64,000 bases of DNA from Neorhodopirellula pilleata (GTDB lineage Bacteria > Planctomycetota > Planctomycetia > Pirellulales > Pirellulaceae): the NCBI RefSeq assembly GCF_007859915.1, contig NZ_SJPM01000009.1, positions 1 through 64,000 of the forward strand, written 5' to 3'. This document shows, in pieces, positions 14,895-23,294 of this stretch; position 1 is the stretch's first letter; each line of letters begins with the position of its first letter. The position numbers and the translations under genes are program-made. The notes beneath the pieces are model-generated. The model made no database searches. It was not told the origin of the DNA and saw only the letters and a program-made list of their open reading frames with translations.

Positions 14895-15009
14895 TGGGTG
14901 GCGTTCTAAGTGCGGTTACGTCGCAACCATGCAAGCCCGACGCGTATCAGTATGTTGATTCAATTCGCCGTAGCGAGTTGGCGGCGGTTAACCGAACGCC
15001 AACCGGGGC

Positions 15010-15386
15010 TAGCAGGCTGTTGATTTAGTCCTCATCGAAACCCAAAGCGTGAGTTTTGAGGTTGCGCTTTTGCCTGTGACATTGGTTTATCGTAACCCGA
15101 AGCGTAAGCGAGGGATGAGTCAATATCAATTATCCCTCGCTTACGCATCGGGTTACGAAAAAAGCGCAACTTCAAAAAGCGTGAGCGAGGGATACATACA
15201 AAAGATTTAATGGTGTTCAATCCCTCGCTGACGCATCGGGTTACGATTAAATCAACAGCCCGCTAGCAGGCTGTTGACTTGGTCTGCATCGCAACCCGAA
15301 GCGTCAGCGAGGGATACTTACAGAGGATTGAATGGCTTTCAATCCCTCGCTGACGCGTCGGGTTACGATTAAATCAACAGCCCGCT
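15010..15386. repeat. Dispersed repeat array, family A (GTAACCCGAAGCGT..AGCGAGGGAT)
   Basis: Three consecutive palindromic units fill the hisI-quinone oxidoreductase gap. Each unit pairs CGTAACCCGAAGCGT-AGCGAGGG with its inverse around a short spacer (such as TACTTACAGAGGATTGAATG), and AGCAGGCTGTTGA.. / ..TCAACAGCCCGCT borders them. The segment 15056-15181 has an inverted copy at 16540-16667 on the other side of the neighbouring gene. Chance translation yields NPKRKRG. Confidence 0.9.
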
Positions 15387-15475
15387 ATCGCCCATCGCCT
15401 GATTGTTGTCATTCGGTGTTCGAATAACGCGATGCGTGGCGATAACGGGTATCGGGGCAGTCGAACGAAAATTGC

Positions 15476-16474
15476 TTACATCGGCATATTGATTACGATC
15501 TTGCCGCTGAGTCGGTCGCTGTCGTCGAGCGTGGCGGACTCTTGCAGTACGTGAGCCTGGGACGCGTCTTCGAGCGGGAAGCGGGCGCTGATGTTCGCGG
15601 AAATTTTTTCGTCGGCCATCCAGCGGGAAAGATCTTCGGCCGCCGTTCGCATCTCGATCGGTGTGGCTTTGAACATTACAAACCCGTGCACCGAACATTC
15701 TTTGACGTAGAACGGGCCGACCGGGAACATTGGCGTGGCGTCCCGTCCGGCCATCAAGACCATCCGACCACGAGGCGCCATGACATCGACCGCCATCGCA
15801 AAGTCGGGTTCCCGACGGGTTTCCCAAAACACGTTCACGCCGCCGGGGGCGAGTTGCTTGGTCCGTTCGCCGATCGACTCGCTCTTGTAAAGAATCACTT
15901 CGTCCGCCCCGAGTTCCTTGAGCAAGCCGGCTTTGGCGTCGCTGCCCGCGGTCGCGATCACGCGGGCTCCGGCGGCGACGGCCATCTGCACGACCATCGA
16001 CCCGACGCCCCCGGAACCGCCGATCACGAGGATCGTTTCGCCGGGCTGCAGTTGGGCTTCGCGGAACAAACCCAAATGGGCCGTCACGCCGACGAGGGCA
16101 CACGCGGCGGCGTCTTCGAACGAGACCGAATCGGGTAGTGAGAAAACCCATTTATCGTCCACGGCGATCTGCTCGGCAAACGTACCCTGACGTCCGAGCA
16201 AACCTTGGTTGGTCGTCCAAACGCGATCACCGACGGCGAGACGTTTGACGTTCGCTCCGACCGCGTCGACGATTCCGGCCGCATCGCAACCGATGATGAA
16301 CGGGGACGGCAAGTCCATTGCGACGACCCCTGATCGAACATACGTGTCGATCGGGTTGACGCTGGCGGCGTGAACGCGGATGCGGACTTGGTCCGGGCCT
16401 GGCTCCGGAATCGCCAGTTCACCGATTTGAATTTGGTCAGCCGGGCCGGGTTGGGGAATGAAGGCGGCTTTCAT
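15476..16474 (-). CDS. Zinc-independent NADPH:quinone oxidoreductase-like MDR protein
   Basis: 332 aa, from the ATG at 16474 giving MKAAFIPQPGPADQIQIGEL; upstream in-frame codons run through the family A repeat and are not coding. The GroES-like part (residues 1-120) contains VRIRVHAASVNPIDTYVRSG. The Rossmann part has TILVIGGSGGVGSMVVQMAVAAGARVIAT (about 150-180), the nucleotide-binding GxGGVG. No structural zinc cysteines are seen, so this belongs to the quinone reductase branch of the MDR superfamily. Substrate unknown. It stands alone between two repeat arrays. Start by homology to the family's usual MKA. Confidence 0.9.
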   Translation of the reverse strand: MKAAFIPQPGPADQIQIGELAIPEPGPDQVRIRVHAASVNPIDTYVRSGVVAMDLPSPFIIGCDAAGIVDAVGANVKRLAVGDRVWTTNQGLLGRQGTFAEQIAVDDKWVFSLPDSVSFEDAAACALVGVTAHLGLFREAQLQPGETILVIGGSGGVGSMVVQMAVAAGARVIATAGSDAKAGLLKELGADEVILYKSESIGERTKQLAPGGVNVFWETRREPDFAMAVDVMAPRGRMVLMAGRDATPMFPVGPFYVKECSVHGFVMFKATPIEMRTAAEDLSRWMADEKISANISARFPLEDASQAHVLQESATLDDSDRLSGKIVINMPM

Positions 16475-16524
16475 GGGGAGTCGCGTTGGAGAAGAGACGG
16501 TAAAGCGGTTTAGCCGCCAATATA

Positions 16525-16826
16525 CAAGCGCGAAACGCAGTTTTGACGTTGCGCTTTTTTCGTAACCCGCTGCGTAAGCGAGGGATAATTGATATTGACT
16601 CATCCCTCGCTTACGCTTCGGGTTACGATAAACCAATGCCACAGGCAAAAGCGCAACTTCAAAAAGCGCAAGCGAGGGATGGGGCAATATTAATGATCCC
16701 TCGCTCACGAACGTGTTGATTTAATTCGCATCGTAACCCGAAGCGTGAGCGAGGGATACATACAGAGGATTGAATGGCGTTTCATCCCTCGCTCACGCTT
16801 CGGGTTACGATTAAATCAACACGCCG
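16525..16826. repeat. Dispersed repeat array, family A, second block
   Basis: Two and a half palindromic family A units. The part 16540-16667 is the reverse complement of 15056-15181, including the linker CATTGGTTTATCGTAACC and TCAATATCAATTATCC-type spacer. The quinone oxidoreductase gene is thus framed by inverted copies. Confidence 0.9.
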
Positions 16827-16958
16827 TCTCGCGTCGGGCTTGTAGCCGTTGCGTTCTTAAAGAACCGAACTCGACGATAACAGATGCATAAAGCCAAAAC
16901 CGGCTGCGCGATACTGCTTATCATAACGGATGCGAATCTCCGTTTCGATGGGATCGTT

Positions 16959-17450
16959 CTAAGCCGACGCGGCTTGTTCGCGAGCAAACGGGACGACCGA
17001 CGCATCACCGTCGCCGGCGAATCGATCGAATCGGCGACGGGTTAGCGGGCTCGAGTCGGCGGAGATTGCTGACGCACGCTGATTAGATTGCATAGCCCTG
17101 TGCTGCGGCATCCTCTGCTGCGGCATGACCGTGCATCGCATCATCGACCATTGGTCTTGGGTCATCTCCAGTTCGCTCTGCGTGAACCAACCCACCGCCG
17201 GGCTGAACGATTGTTGGCGGAGAACGACAGGCCGCTCGCGAACCGAGATCAACTCTTCGCAAAAAGTTCGCGCCGAAGGTAATGAAGGCGAGGATGATGC
17301 CTCGGGAGTTTGCTCGGTATGCGGATCGAAGAGTCCCAAAGAGCGGTTCGTTGGCATGGTTGCCGATGGCATCGATCGCAATACGACGATCAGGCGTTCG
17401 TGCTCGGTATTGCCGGGAATGACCGAAAGGATGGTTTCGTTGGTGGTCAT
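16959..17450 (-). CDS. Hypothetical protein translationally coupled to hemP
   Basis: 163 aa. The start ATG at 17450 overlaps the hemP stop (AAATGACC), a classic coupled junction, which is the main support for the gene. The protein is soluble, with no membrane helix. Noticeable stretches are NETILSVIPGNTEHERLIVVLRSMPSATMPTN, ARTFCEELISVRERPVVLRQQSFSPAVGWFTQSELEMTQDQW and a His/Gln/Met-rich CTVMPQQRMPQHRAMQSNQ. I do not recognise the family. The single cysteines and the Met/His-rich stretch could bind metal or haem, but that is inference. Coupling to HemP suggests a role in haem or iron handling. Confidence 0.65.
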   Translation of the reverse strand: MTTNETILSVIPGNTEHERLIVVLRSMPSATMPTNRSLGLFDPHTEQTPEASSSPSLPSARTFCEELISVRERPVVLRQQSFSPAVGWFTQSELEMTQDQWSMMRCTVMPQQRMPQHRAMQSNQRASAISADSSPLTRRRFDRFAGDGDASVVPFAREQAASA

Positions 17451-17725
17451 TTGGTGAGGATCAACTTTCCTTGGCGGGTCCGACGAAGACGATAAATTTG
17501 CCCTTCGTTTTCGATCCAAATCTCGTCGCCACAACGAGCGAGCGACTCGAATCGAACGACTTTCAATGTATGCGACGAATCCGGCTTGACCGATTGGGAA
17601 GCCTCGGCGGCGAGCGAACCGACGGCATCGGGGACGACGGCATCGGGAGCGACCGATTGGGCGTCCGCCGAGGCAGCCGTTTCCATGGCTTCGGCGACGT
17701 GATTGGGTCGTTCGGTCATGTCCAT
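17447..17725 (-). CDS. hemP: Hemin uptake protein HemP
   Basis: 92 aa using the ATG at 17725 (ATG at 17719 two codons later is equally possible). The C-terminal 40 residues hold the family core: LKVVRFESLARCGDEIWIEN then GQIYRLRRTRQGKLILTK, where HemP proteins have IxHxGxxYRLRxTRxGKLILTK. The N-terminal half is Ala-rich and low complexity (AEAMETAASADAQSVAPDA). HemP is a small protein of haem/iron acquisition operons; its exact function is not settled. No TonB receptor gene is adjacent, only the overlapping downstream gene. Confidence 0.85.
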   Translation of the reverse strand: MDMTERPNHVAEAMETAASADAQSVAPDAVVPDAVGSLAAEASQSVKPDSSHTLKVVRFESLARCGDEIWIENEGQIYRLRRTRQGKLILTK

Positions 17726-18072
17726 CAGAACGTCGATCTGTCCGCGAATGATTCGGCAAATTGAAAGTCTTCGGTAACAATCTAAGCACCGCCCGATCAC
17801 CGATCAAGCCTTATTGCGAATGATTTTCATTAAAAAGAGGCGTTTGTGGGAGGCCCTTTTTCCGGCAAAAGAGGTTTCATCGTTACGGAAAAGCTGCTAG
17901 GGTTTTGACCCCCCGCGAGTCGCTCCCGGGGGCTTCCGGGGTCTGCGGTTTGCCTGTTTGAGGCGACGGAGGCTCGTCCCGCGAACGATTTTACGTACAG
18001 GAGACCTTTGTTTTTCTTGCCCGGCCACGTAGGCGAATCGGCCCTGGCGAGTGAAATACTGACCACGTTCGG

Positions 18073-18600
18073 ATGCGTTGTTTCAACCCTCGTTTAACGA
18101 TGGTGCTTGTTTGCTTGGCGGTGACTTTCTTGAGTCTCCTGACGCCAGGTTCCGCTGAGGATGCGTCTGGGCCGCCTGGGGGCGATGAACCCGCAGGGTC
18201 CCAACCGATTCCGCCCATTGTTTGGACCCGATCTCGCTTCGAAAACGTCCGCGAAGGCTATCAATCACTGACGTGGGAACCGTTGCCGATTGAAGCTGAC
18301 GTCACCTACGAGGTCGTCGACGAGTCCGACAATGTTTTCTACCGCGGCGGGCTACCCGAAGCGTTCATCTCGGGGCTGCCCGATGGGGAGCACACGTTTG
18401 AGGTCCGAGCTTGGACGACCAACGCTTACGGCGATGTAGTCTTGATCGCCGCCAGCGACACACCGGCGGTCGTGTTGGTCGATCATTGGCCGATGTCTCA
18501 AGCTTGGATCTTGCTCGGCGTGGGGGCGATCGTCTTTGGGATCTTGATCGGTTTGATCGTGATCGGTGACCGAATGGTTCGCGCGGAGACGGTATCGTGA
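18073..18600 (+). CDS. Secreted/membrane-anchored protein with Ig/Fn3-like domain
   Basis: 175 aa. A signal peptide (LTMVLVCLAVTFLSLLTPGSA) with cleavage near residue 29 is followed by a Pro/Gly-rich linker. A beta domain comes next (residues 50-135: WTRSRFENVREGYQSLTWEPL, YEVVDESDNVFYRGGLPEAFISGLPDGEHTFEVRAW), which looks like a fibronectin/Ig-type fold. A C-terminal membrane helix follows (AWILLGVGAIVFGILIGLIVI). It faces the periplasm. It overlaps the symporter start by 4 bp (GTGA), so the pair is probably co-translated and may form a transporter with an accessory subunit. The fold assignment is by pattern. Confidence 0.75.
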   Translation: MRCFNPRLTMVLVCLAVTFLSLLTPGSAEDASGPPGGDEPAGSQPIPPIVWTRSRFENVREGYQSLTWEPLPIEADVTYEVVDESDNVFYRGGLPEAFISGLPDGEHTFEVRAWTTNAYGDVVLIAASDTPAVVLVDHWPMSQAWILLGVGAIVFGILIGLIVIGDRMVRAETVS

Positions 18601-20050
18601 ATTCGATGTTGGCCACGGCGGTGCTATCGCCGGCGGCGGGTTACGTGATGTTGGCCTGTTTCAGTGTCCTGTGGATCGGGCTGGGTATCTGGTGGGGTCG
18701 ACGAGCCCAATCGTACGACGGATTTGCGGTCGCCGGTCGTAACGTCGGCTTGGCTCTCGGCACGGCCACGGCGGTGGCAACCTGGATCACGTCGAACACG
18801 ACCATGCTCGCGCCGCAGTTCGCGTTGCAACTGGGCATTTGGGGAGCGGTCGCGTACTCGACGGCGAGTTTCGGCTTGTTCGCGTTTGCACCGATGAGTG
18901 GTCGGATCCGACAACTGATGCCCAAGGGTTACACGGCGGTCGAATTCGTGCGACGTCGTTACGGAAGCTTGGGGTCGATTCCGTTTTTGTTGATCTCGGT
19001 TTTCTACGCGATCACTTGGTTGATCTCGATGTCGATGGCGGGCGGTAAGCTGTTGGAAGTTTTGTCGGGAATCCCGTATCCGGTCGGGATGACCGTGGTC
19101 GTCTCGGTTTGCGTGTTGTACACGTTGTTCGGTGGCATGTACGCGGTGATCGGCACGGACTTCATTCAGATTTGATCATCTTGGTCGGATTGGTCGTCGT
19201 TGCGATCGCGGTCTTGATTCAAATCGATATCGCCGACGTGCATAGCAAGTTATCAACGAACCGACCGATGCTGTTGTCGGTCTTCTTTCCGGCCGCCTTG
19301 ATGGCGTTGTTCAACAAAATGTTGTTCGGTTTCGGTGAGATCTTTCACAGCAACGTGTGGTGGAGCCGCGCGTTCGCGATGCGTGAAGGTGTCGGCCCCA
19401 AGGCTTATGCGTTGGGCGGGTTGCTGTGGTTGCCGGTGCCGATCGTTGCCGGGTTCTTGGGTTTGGCCGCGCCGGCCCTCGGGATTGGGATCAGCCAACC
19501 GGACACGGTCGGGCCGCTCGTGGCGGCAACGTTGTTGGGGACCGGTGGGGCGTTGCTGGTGTTTGTGGTCGTGTTTTGTTCGTTGGCGTCGAGCATCGAC
19601 AGTTTATTGGCGGCGACTTCGGACTTAATCGTCAATGACATCATCGAGCCGATTCACCGACAAGTCTCATCTGGGAACCGTTCGCGTATGACCGATGCGA
19701 CGAAGCGGCGAGCGTCCTCCATCGCGATCGTCTGCTTAGGCGTGCTTTCTTGGGCGGTCGCGTATCCGAACATCGGGTCGCTCGCCACGGTGCTGTTCTT
19801 TGCCGGGCCGATGGTGGGCAGTTGCATTTGGCCGATCGTCGGCGGACTGTACTTCCGACGTCCGAGCCCTTCAGCGGCGGGCGCATCGATGGTGATCGGT
19901 ACGGCGGTGGGTTTGTGGTCTTACTTCGCGATCGGGTGGTTCGTCGCTTCGTTGATCGGGGCGAGTGTGTCCGGCATCGTTTTCGGATTGTTGACGTGGC
20001 TCGCACCGGACGATTTTATTTTCGCATCGCTGGCCGAGGAGACGCCTTAA
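18597..20050 (+). pseudogene. Sodium/solute symporter (SSS family), frameshifted
   Basis: Two reading frames together make one SSS transporter of about 485 residues. The first (18597-19175) has GLGIWWGRRAQSYDGFAVAGRNVGLALGTATAVATWI, the typical helices 1-5 region, and ends GTDFIQI-stop. The second frame continues without loss as LIILVGLVVVAIAVLIQ and runs to 20050 through the remaining helices (SSIDSLLAATSDLIVNDI). The switch is at the T-run 19171-19173: one extra T would restore QILIILVGL. Either a real inactivating deletion, a sequencing error in a homopolymer, or a programmed shift. Substrate unknown; SSS proteins carry sugars, amino acids, urea, organic acids. Confidence 0.85.
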
Positions 20051-20054
20051 TCTC

Positions 20055-20174
20055 ATGTTTCCATTGTGGTTACTTCAATTTTTGGTGATCGGTGCGTTGG
20101 TGCTCGCGTGCGTCGGCGTGGTGGCTCTGGTCATTTTCCTTTTTATCGATTCTCGAGATCAACAAATCTGGTGA
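20055..20174 (+). CDS. 39-aa single-helix membrane peptide
   Basis: ATG at 20055, 4 bp after the symporter stop. The product is essentially one membrane helix (LQFLVIGALVLACVGVVALVIFLFI) with a short polar tail DSRDQQIW. Its stop overlaps a GTG that could start pyrB (TGGTGAGTG). Small helices next to SSS symporters sometimes act as accessory subunits. Here that is inferred from position only. Confidence 0.5.
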   Translation: MFPLWLLQFLVIGALVLACVGVVALVIFLFIDSRDQQIW

Positions 20175-20185
20175 GTGACACCGAC

Positions 20186-21262
20186 ATGCTATCAACCAAA
20201 CAAAAGAACAATGCGTTGACCGCACATGCGACGAATTCCAAGGGGCAACGACTCAGCCCGATTCGATTGCTCGACTACACCCACGGCAAGATCGATGAAG
20301 AAGCTCTCGCGGCACTAGCGGGTCAATCGATCTTGAACCCGCGTCAGTTCGACCGTCGCACCGTCGTGGCGATCGCCCAACTGGCCGCATTGTTAGAGTC
20401 CCGCAATGTCGAAATGGACAAACCACTCGACGGCAAGATCGCGATCACCGCGTTCTTCGAAGCGAGCACGCGGACGCGGTTGTCGTTTGAAAGCGCCGTC
20501 TTGCGACTCGATGGCAAAGTTCTGTCGGTTCCCGACGGTCAAGTCACGGGAATCGCAAAGGGGGAATCGCTGGCCGATATCGGCGAGATGTTCAATACCT
20601 ACGGCGACGTGGTCATCATGCGACATCCCGACACGGATTGCCTTGATGAGATCAGCAAGAACCTCGAACGTCCGTTGATCAACGCAGGTAATGGTTCGGG
20701 GCATCATCCGACACAAGCATTGATCGATTGGTACGCACTTCTGAAATGGCGTCCGGAACTGTGCAGCCCGATTTGTCCGGAGGAAAAGAAAGTTCATCTG
20801 GGCATCATCGGAACACCGGGTTCGATGCGAGCGGTCAAGAGTTTTGTGCGGTTAGCGCTGATGTTCACCGGAGCGGTCAAGAAAATCACGCTGATCTCCG
20901 AGTTGGCCGATCCGGTCGGGTTGGATTTGACCGAGCCGATCGAGGAATCTCCGATCCCGATCGAAATCACCAACGACGCGCAAGAAGTGTTGTCACAGCT
21001 AGACGTTGTGTACGTCAATTCGATCGCGTTCTTGGGTGATAGTTATCGCAACTTGGACGCTCGCTACAAATTGGATGCAAGCAGCAACTTGAAACCGGAC
21101 GCGGTGATCTTGCACCCGCTCGCTCGCAACGACGAACTCAGCGAAGACCTCGACGAGACGGACCACAACCTGTATTTCGCTCAGGCTGCCGGAGCCGTTT
21201 TCGTCCGCCAAGCCGTGTTGGTCGCGGTGCTGGATCGTATGTCGGCGTTGGGGCTGGGGTAG
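20186..21262 (+). CDS. pyrB: Aspartate carbamoyltransferase-type enzyme
   Basis: 358 aa from the ATG at 20186; a GTG at 20171 overlapping the upstream stop is the alternative. The carbamoyl-phosphate motif is FFEASTRTRLSFESA (about residues 90-105), NAGNGSGHHPTQALIDW holds HPTQ, and ILHPLARNDEL corresponds to the HPLPR loop. It is longer than the catalytic chain of E. coli (about 310), mostly at the N-terminus and within the aspartate domain. The reaction is carbamoyl phosphate plus an amino acid, classically aspartate for pyrimidine synthesis. Its neighbours (an Asn-synthetase and two carbamoyl-type amidohydrolases) leave room for another ureido substrate. Confidence 0.85.
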   Translation: MLSTKQKNNALTAHATNSKGQRLSPIRLLDYTHGKIDEEALAALAGQSILNPRQFDRRTVVAIAQLAALLESRNVEMDKPLDGKIAITAFFEASTRTRLSFESAVLRLDGKVLSVPDGQVTGIAKGESLADIGEMFNTYGDVVIMRHPDTDCLDEISKNLERPLINAGNGSGHHPTQALIDWYALLKWRPELCSPICPEEKKVHLGIIGTPGSMRAVKSFVRLALMFTGAVKKITLISELADPVGLDLTEPIEESPIPIEITNDAQEVLSQLDVVYVNSIAFLGDSYRNLDARYKLDASSNLKPDAVILHPLARNDELSEDLDETDHNLYFAQAAGAVFVRQAVLVAVLDRMSALGLG

Positions 21263-21372
21263 CTGGTGGCGGTTAGCTGTTGGCGGTTAGCGGCTCGATG
21301 CCGGGTCTCCGCCGAAGCGGCTGCGACCCAGCCTACTTTTCAATCTTCAATCTTCAATCTTCAATCTCCACC
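21263..21372 (+). repeat. Composite repeat upstream of asnB: GGCGGTTAGC units, family D hairpin, (TTCAATC)4
   Basis: Two GGCGGTTAGC words (from 21268), the family D hairpin at 21300-21333 and four TTCAATC heptamers at 21339-21366, ending 6 bp before the asnB ATG. The same three parts, in the same order, precede sufD at 62699-62845, with nine heptamers. Confidence 0.9.
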
Positions 21373-23292
21373 ATGTGCGGCATAACCGGTTTTTGGAATC
21401 CTTCTCGAACGAACGAACGCGACTTGCGGTTCGCACTCGATCCGATGCTCGATGTTCTCGACCATCGCGGCCCCGACGAACGCGGTAGTCGGTTCTTTCG
21501 CGAGCAAGGCGTTGCGATGGGGCATACGCGGCTGTCGATCATCGGTTTGGCGTGCGGGCACCAACCGATCGAAACCGATGACGGCGACTACGCGGTCACC
21601 GTGAACGGTGAACTGTATGGATACAAACGCGTCCGAACGCAACTCGCTTGCCAACAATACGAATGCAGCGGCAAGAGCGACAGCGCGATCACGTTGCCGC
21701 TGTATCTCCGTGACGGCATCGGTTTCGTCGAACAACTTCGCGGCGAGTTCGCGATCGTGTTGTTCGATGCCCGCGAGCAACGATTGATCTTGATTCGCGA
21801 CCGGTTCGGCATCAAACCGCTGTACTATCACGCCGGCGACAACAGCTTGGTTTGGGGATCGGAAGTCAAATCGATCTTAAAGCATCCCGACGTCACGCCG
21901 CGTCTGTGCCCCAAGGCCGCCGTGCATCAAATGATGCAGGTGATGGTGCCTGGATCGACCGCGTTCGAGGACGTGCACGCGGTCAAACCCGGCCACATGT
22001 TGATCGCGACTCGACGTGGGGATCGATTAGAAATCGAAACCAAACGATGGTGGGATTTTGAATTTCCTACGTCCCATGAAACCGGCGTCGACCCGGGCGA
22101 ATACGTGCAAGGGGTTCAGGGTCGTTTGATCGACGCGGTGGCGACCCGCCTCGAAGCGGACGTGCCGGTGGGTTGTTATTTGTCCGGCGGGATCGATAGC
22201 TGTTCGATCTTGGGGCTCGCCACGAATTTGCAACAATCGCCGATCAAGGCGTTCACGATCGCGTTCGATAGCGACGAATACGACGAATCAAACATCGCCA
22301 AACGAATGGCCGAGCGAACCGGTGCGGAACAGGAACTGTTGCGTTTGACCGAAAAAGAGCTTTACGGGCCGGCGTTCGAACGAGCGACTTGGCACGCCGA
22401 GCGGACGTTTTACAACACACTCGCGGTGGCCAAATGGCACATGAGTCGCCGGGTACGAGCTTGCAACTACAAAGCCGTCATCACGGGGGAAGGTTCCGAC
22501 GAACTGTTCGGCGGCTATCCGTTCTTTCAACGCGATTGGCTCGGCCGTGACGACGAGGGCGGCATCTTCGCCGGAGCGATCTTGGCCGAAGCGGACCAAA
22601 CGCACGCCGCGTGGGAGTCCTTGTGCGGGTTCACGCCCTCGTGGATCCAGCCGTGGATGTTGGTGCTCGATCGCGTCAAGCCGTTGTTACACTCATCGAT
22701 CCAGGACATGTTGCAAACTTATGACCCGATCGCCGAGGTCGCCGGTGCGATCGATCCAGACATGGTTCGCGGCCGCCACCGTTTGGATATCTCGCAGTAC
22801 ACGTGGAGCAAAACGATGCTCGAGGGTCAAATCCTGACCTGGGGCGGCGACCGCATGGACATGGCCAATTCGATGGAAGCCCGCCCCGCATTCTTAGACC
22901 ATCACGTCGCCGAGTACGCGACCACGATCCCACCGGACGTCCGCATTCGCGACGGTGTCGAAAAGTGGGTGCTGCGTGAAGCGATGGTCAACGTGTTGCC
23001 ACGTGAATTATATGAACGCAAGAAGTTTGCTTTCATGGCACCGCCCGCTCACACCGATCCGGTGAAGCGGGCCGCCGTCGAGGAAATGATCCATCATTGG
23101 TTGACCCCCGAGCGAGTCGCCGCGGTCGGTTTGTTCAACCCGGCAAAACTCTCAAAATTCCTGAGCGACGCGTGGCACGAAACCGACGGCACGCTGGCCC
23201 GCCGCAACGACATTATGATCAACCACACTTTGCAATTGCACATGCTGCACGGCCAATACGTCGAGGGGTTGCCGCTGCCGGCGGTGGATTGA
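21373..23292 (+). CDS. asnB: Asparagine synthetase (glutamine-hydrolysing)
   Basis: 639 aa. It starts at ATG 21373, giving MCGITGFWN with the nucleophile Cys2; the upstream frame is only repeat sequence. The class II glutaminase domain (residues 1-210) shows LDHRGPDERGSRF, GHTRLSII and NGELYGYKRVR, then FGIKPLYYH. The synthetase domain has the PP-loop YLSGGIDSCSILGLAT (about 273), GEGSDELFGGYPFF, and RMDMANSMEARPAFLDHHV. It makes asparagine (or another amide) from Gln, ATP and an acid. It is followed after 2 bp by the N-carbamoyl amidohydrolase, so at least three genes form an operon. The substrate may not be free aspartate, as AsnB-like enzymes also serve peptide and secondary pathways. Confidence 0.9.
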   Translation: MCGITGFWNPSRTNERDLRFALDPMLDVLDHRGPDERGSRFFREQGVAMGHTRLSIIGLACGHQPIETDDGDYAVTVNGELYGYKRVRTQLACQQYECSGKSDSAITLPLYLRDGIGFVEQLRGEFAIVLFDAREQRLILIRDRFGIKPLYYHAGDNSLVWGSEVKSILKHPDVTPRLCPKAAVHQMMQVMVPGSTAFEDVHAVKPGHMLIATRRGDRLEIETKRWWDFEFPTSHETGVDPGEYVQGVQGRLIDAVATRLEADVPVGCYLSGGIDSCSILGLATNLQQSPIKAFTIAFDSDEYDESNIAKRMAERTGAEQELLRLTEKELYGPAFERATWHAERTFYNTLAVAKWHMSRRVRACNYKAVITGEGSDELFGGYPFFQRDWLGRDDEGGIFAGAILAEADQTHAAWESLCGFTPSWIQPWMLVLDRVKPLLHSSIQDMLQTYDPIAEVAGAIDPDMVRGRHRLDISQYTWSKTMLEGQILTWGGDRMDMANSMEARPAFLDHHVAEYATTIPPDVRIRDGVEKWVLREAMVNVLPRELYERKKFAFMAPPAHTDPVKRAAVEEMIHHWLTPERVAAVGLFNPAKLSKFLSDAWHETDGTLARRNDIMINHTLQLHMLHGQYVEGLPLPAVD

Positions 23293-23294
23293 TC

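Noticed and set aside
15369..16151. 260-codon Arg-rich open frame on the minus strand
   Set aside because: It is a second frame of the quinone oxidoreductase gene; composition (Arg/Gly runs) is that of a shadow frame and the true product has clear MDR motifs.
16959..17807. One 282-aa gene covering both hemP and the downstream region
   Set aside because: Its first part is a shadow frame of hemP. The coding evidence supports hemP in the other frame and a separate start at 17450.
19109..20050. Separate transporter gene starting at 19109
   Set aside because: Its first ~20 residues are an out-of-frame reading of the upstream symporter; it is the second half of the same frameshifted gene.
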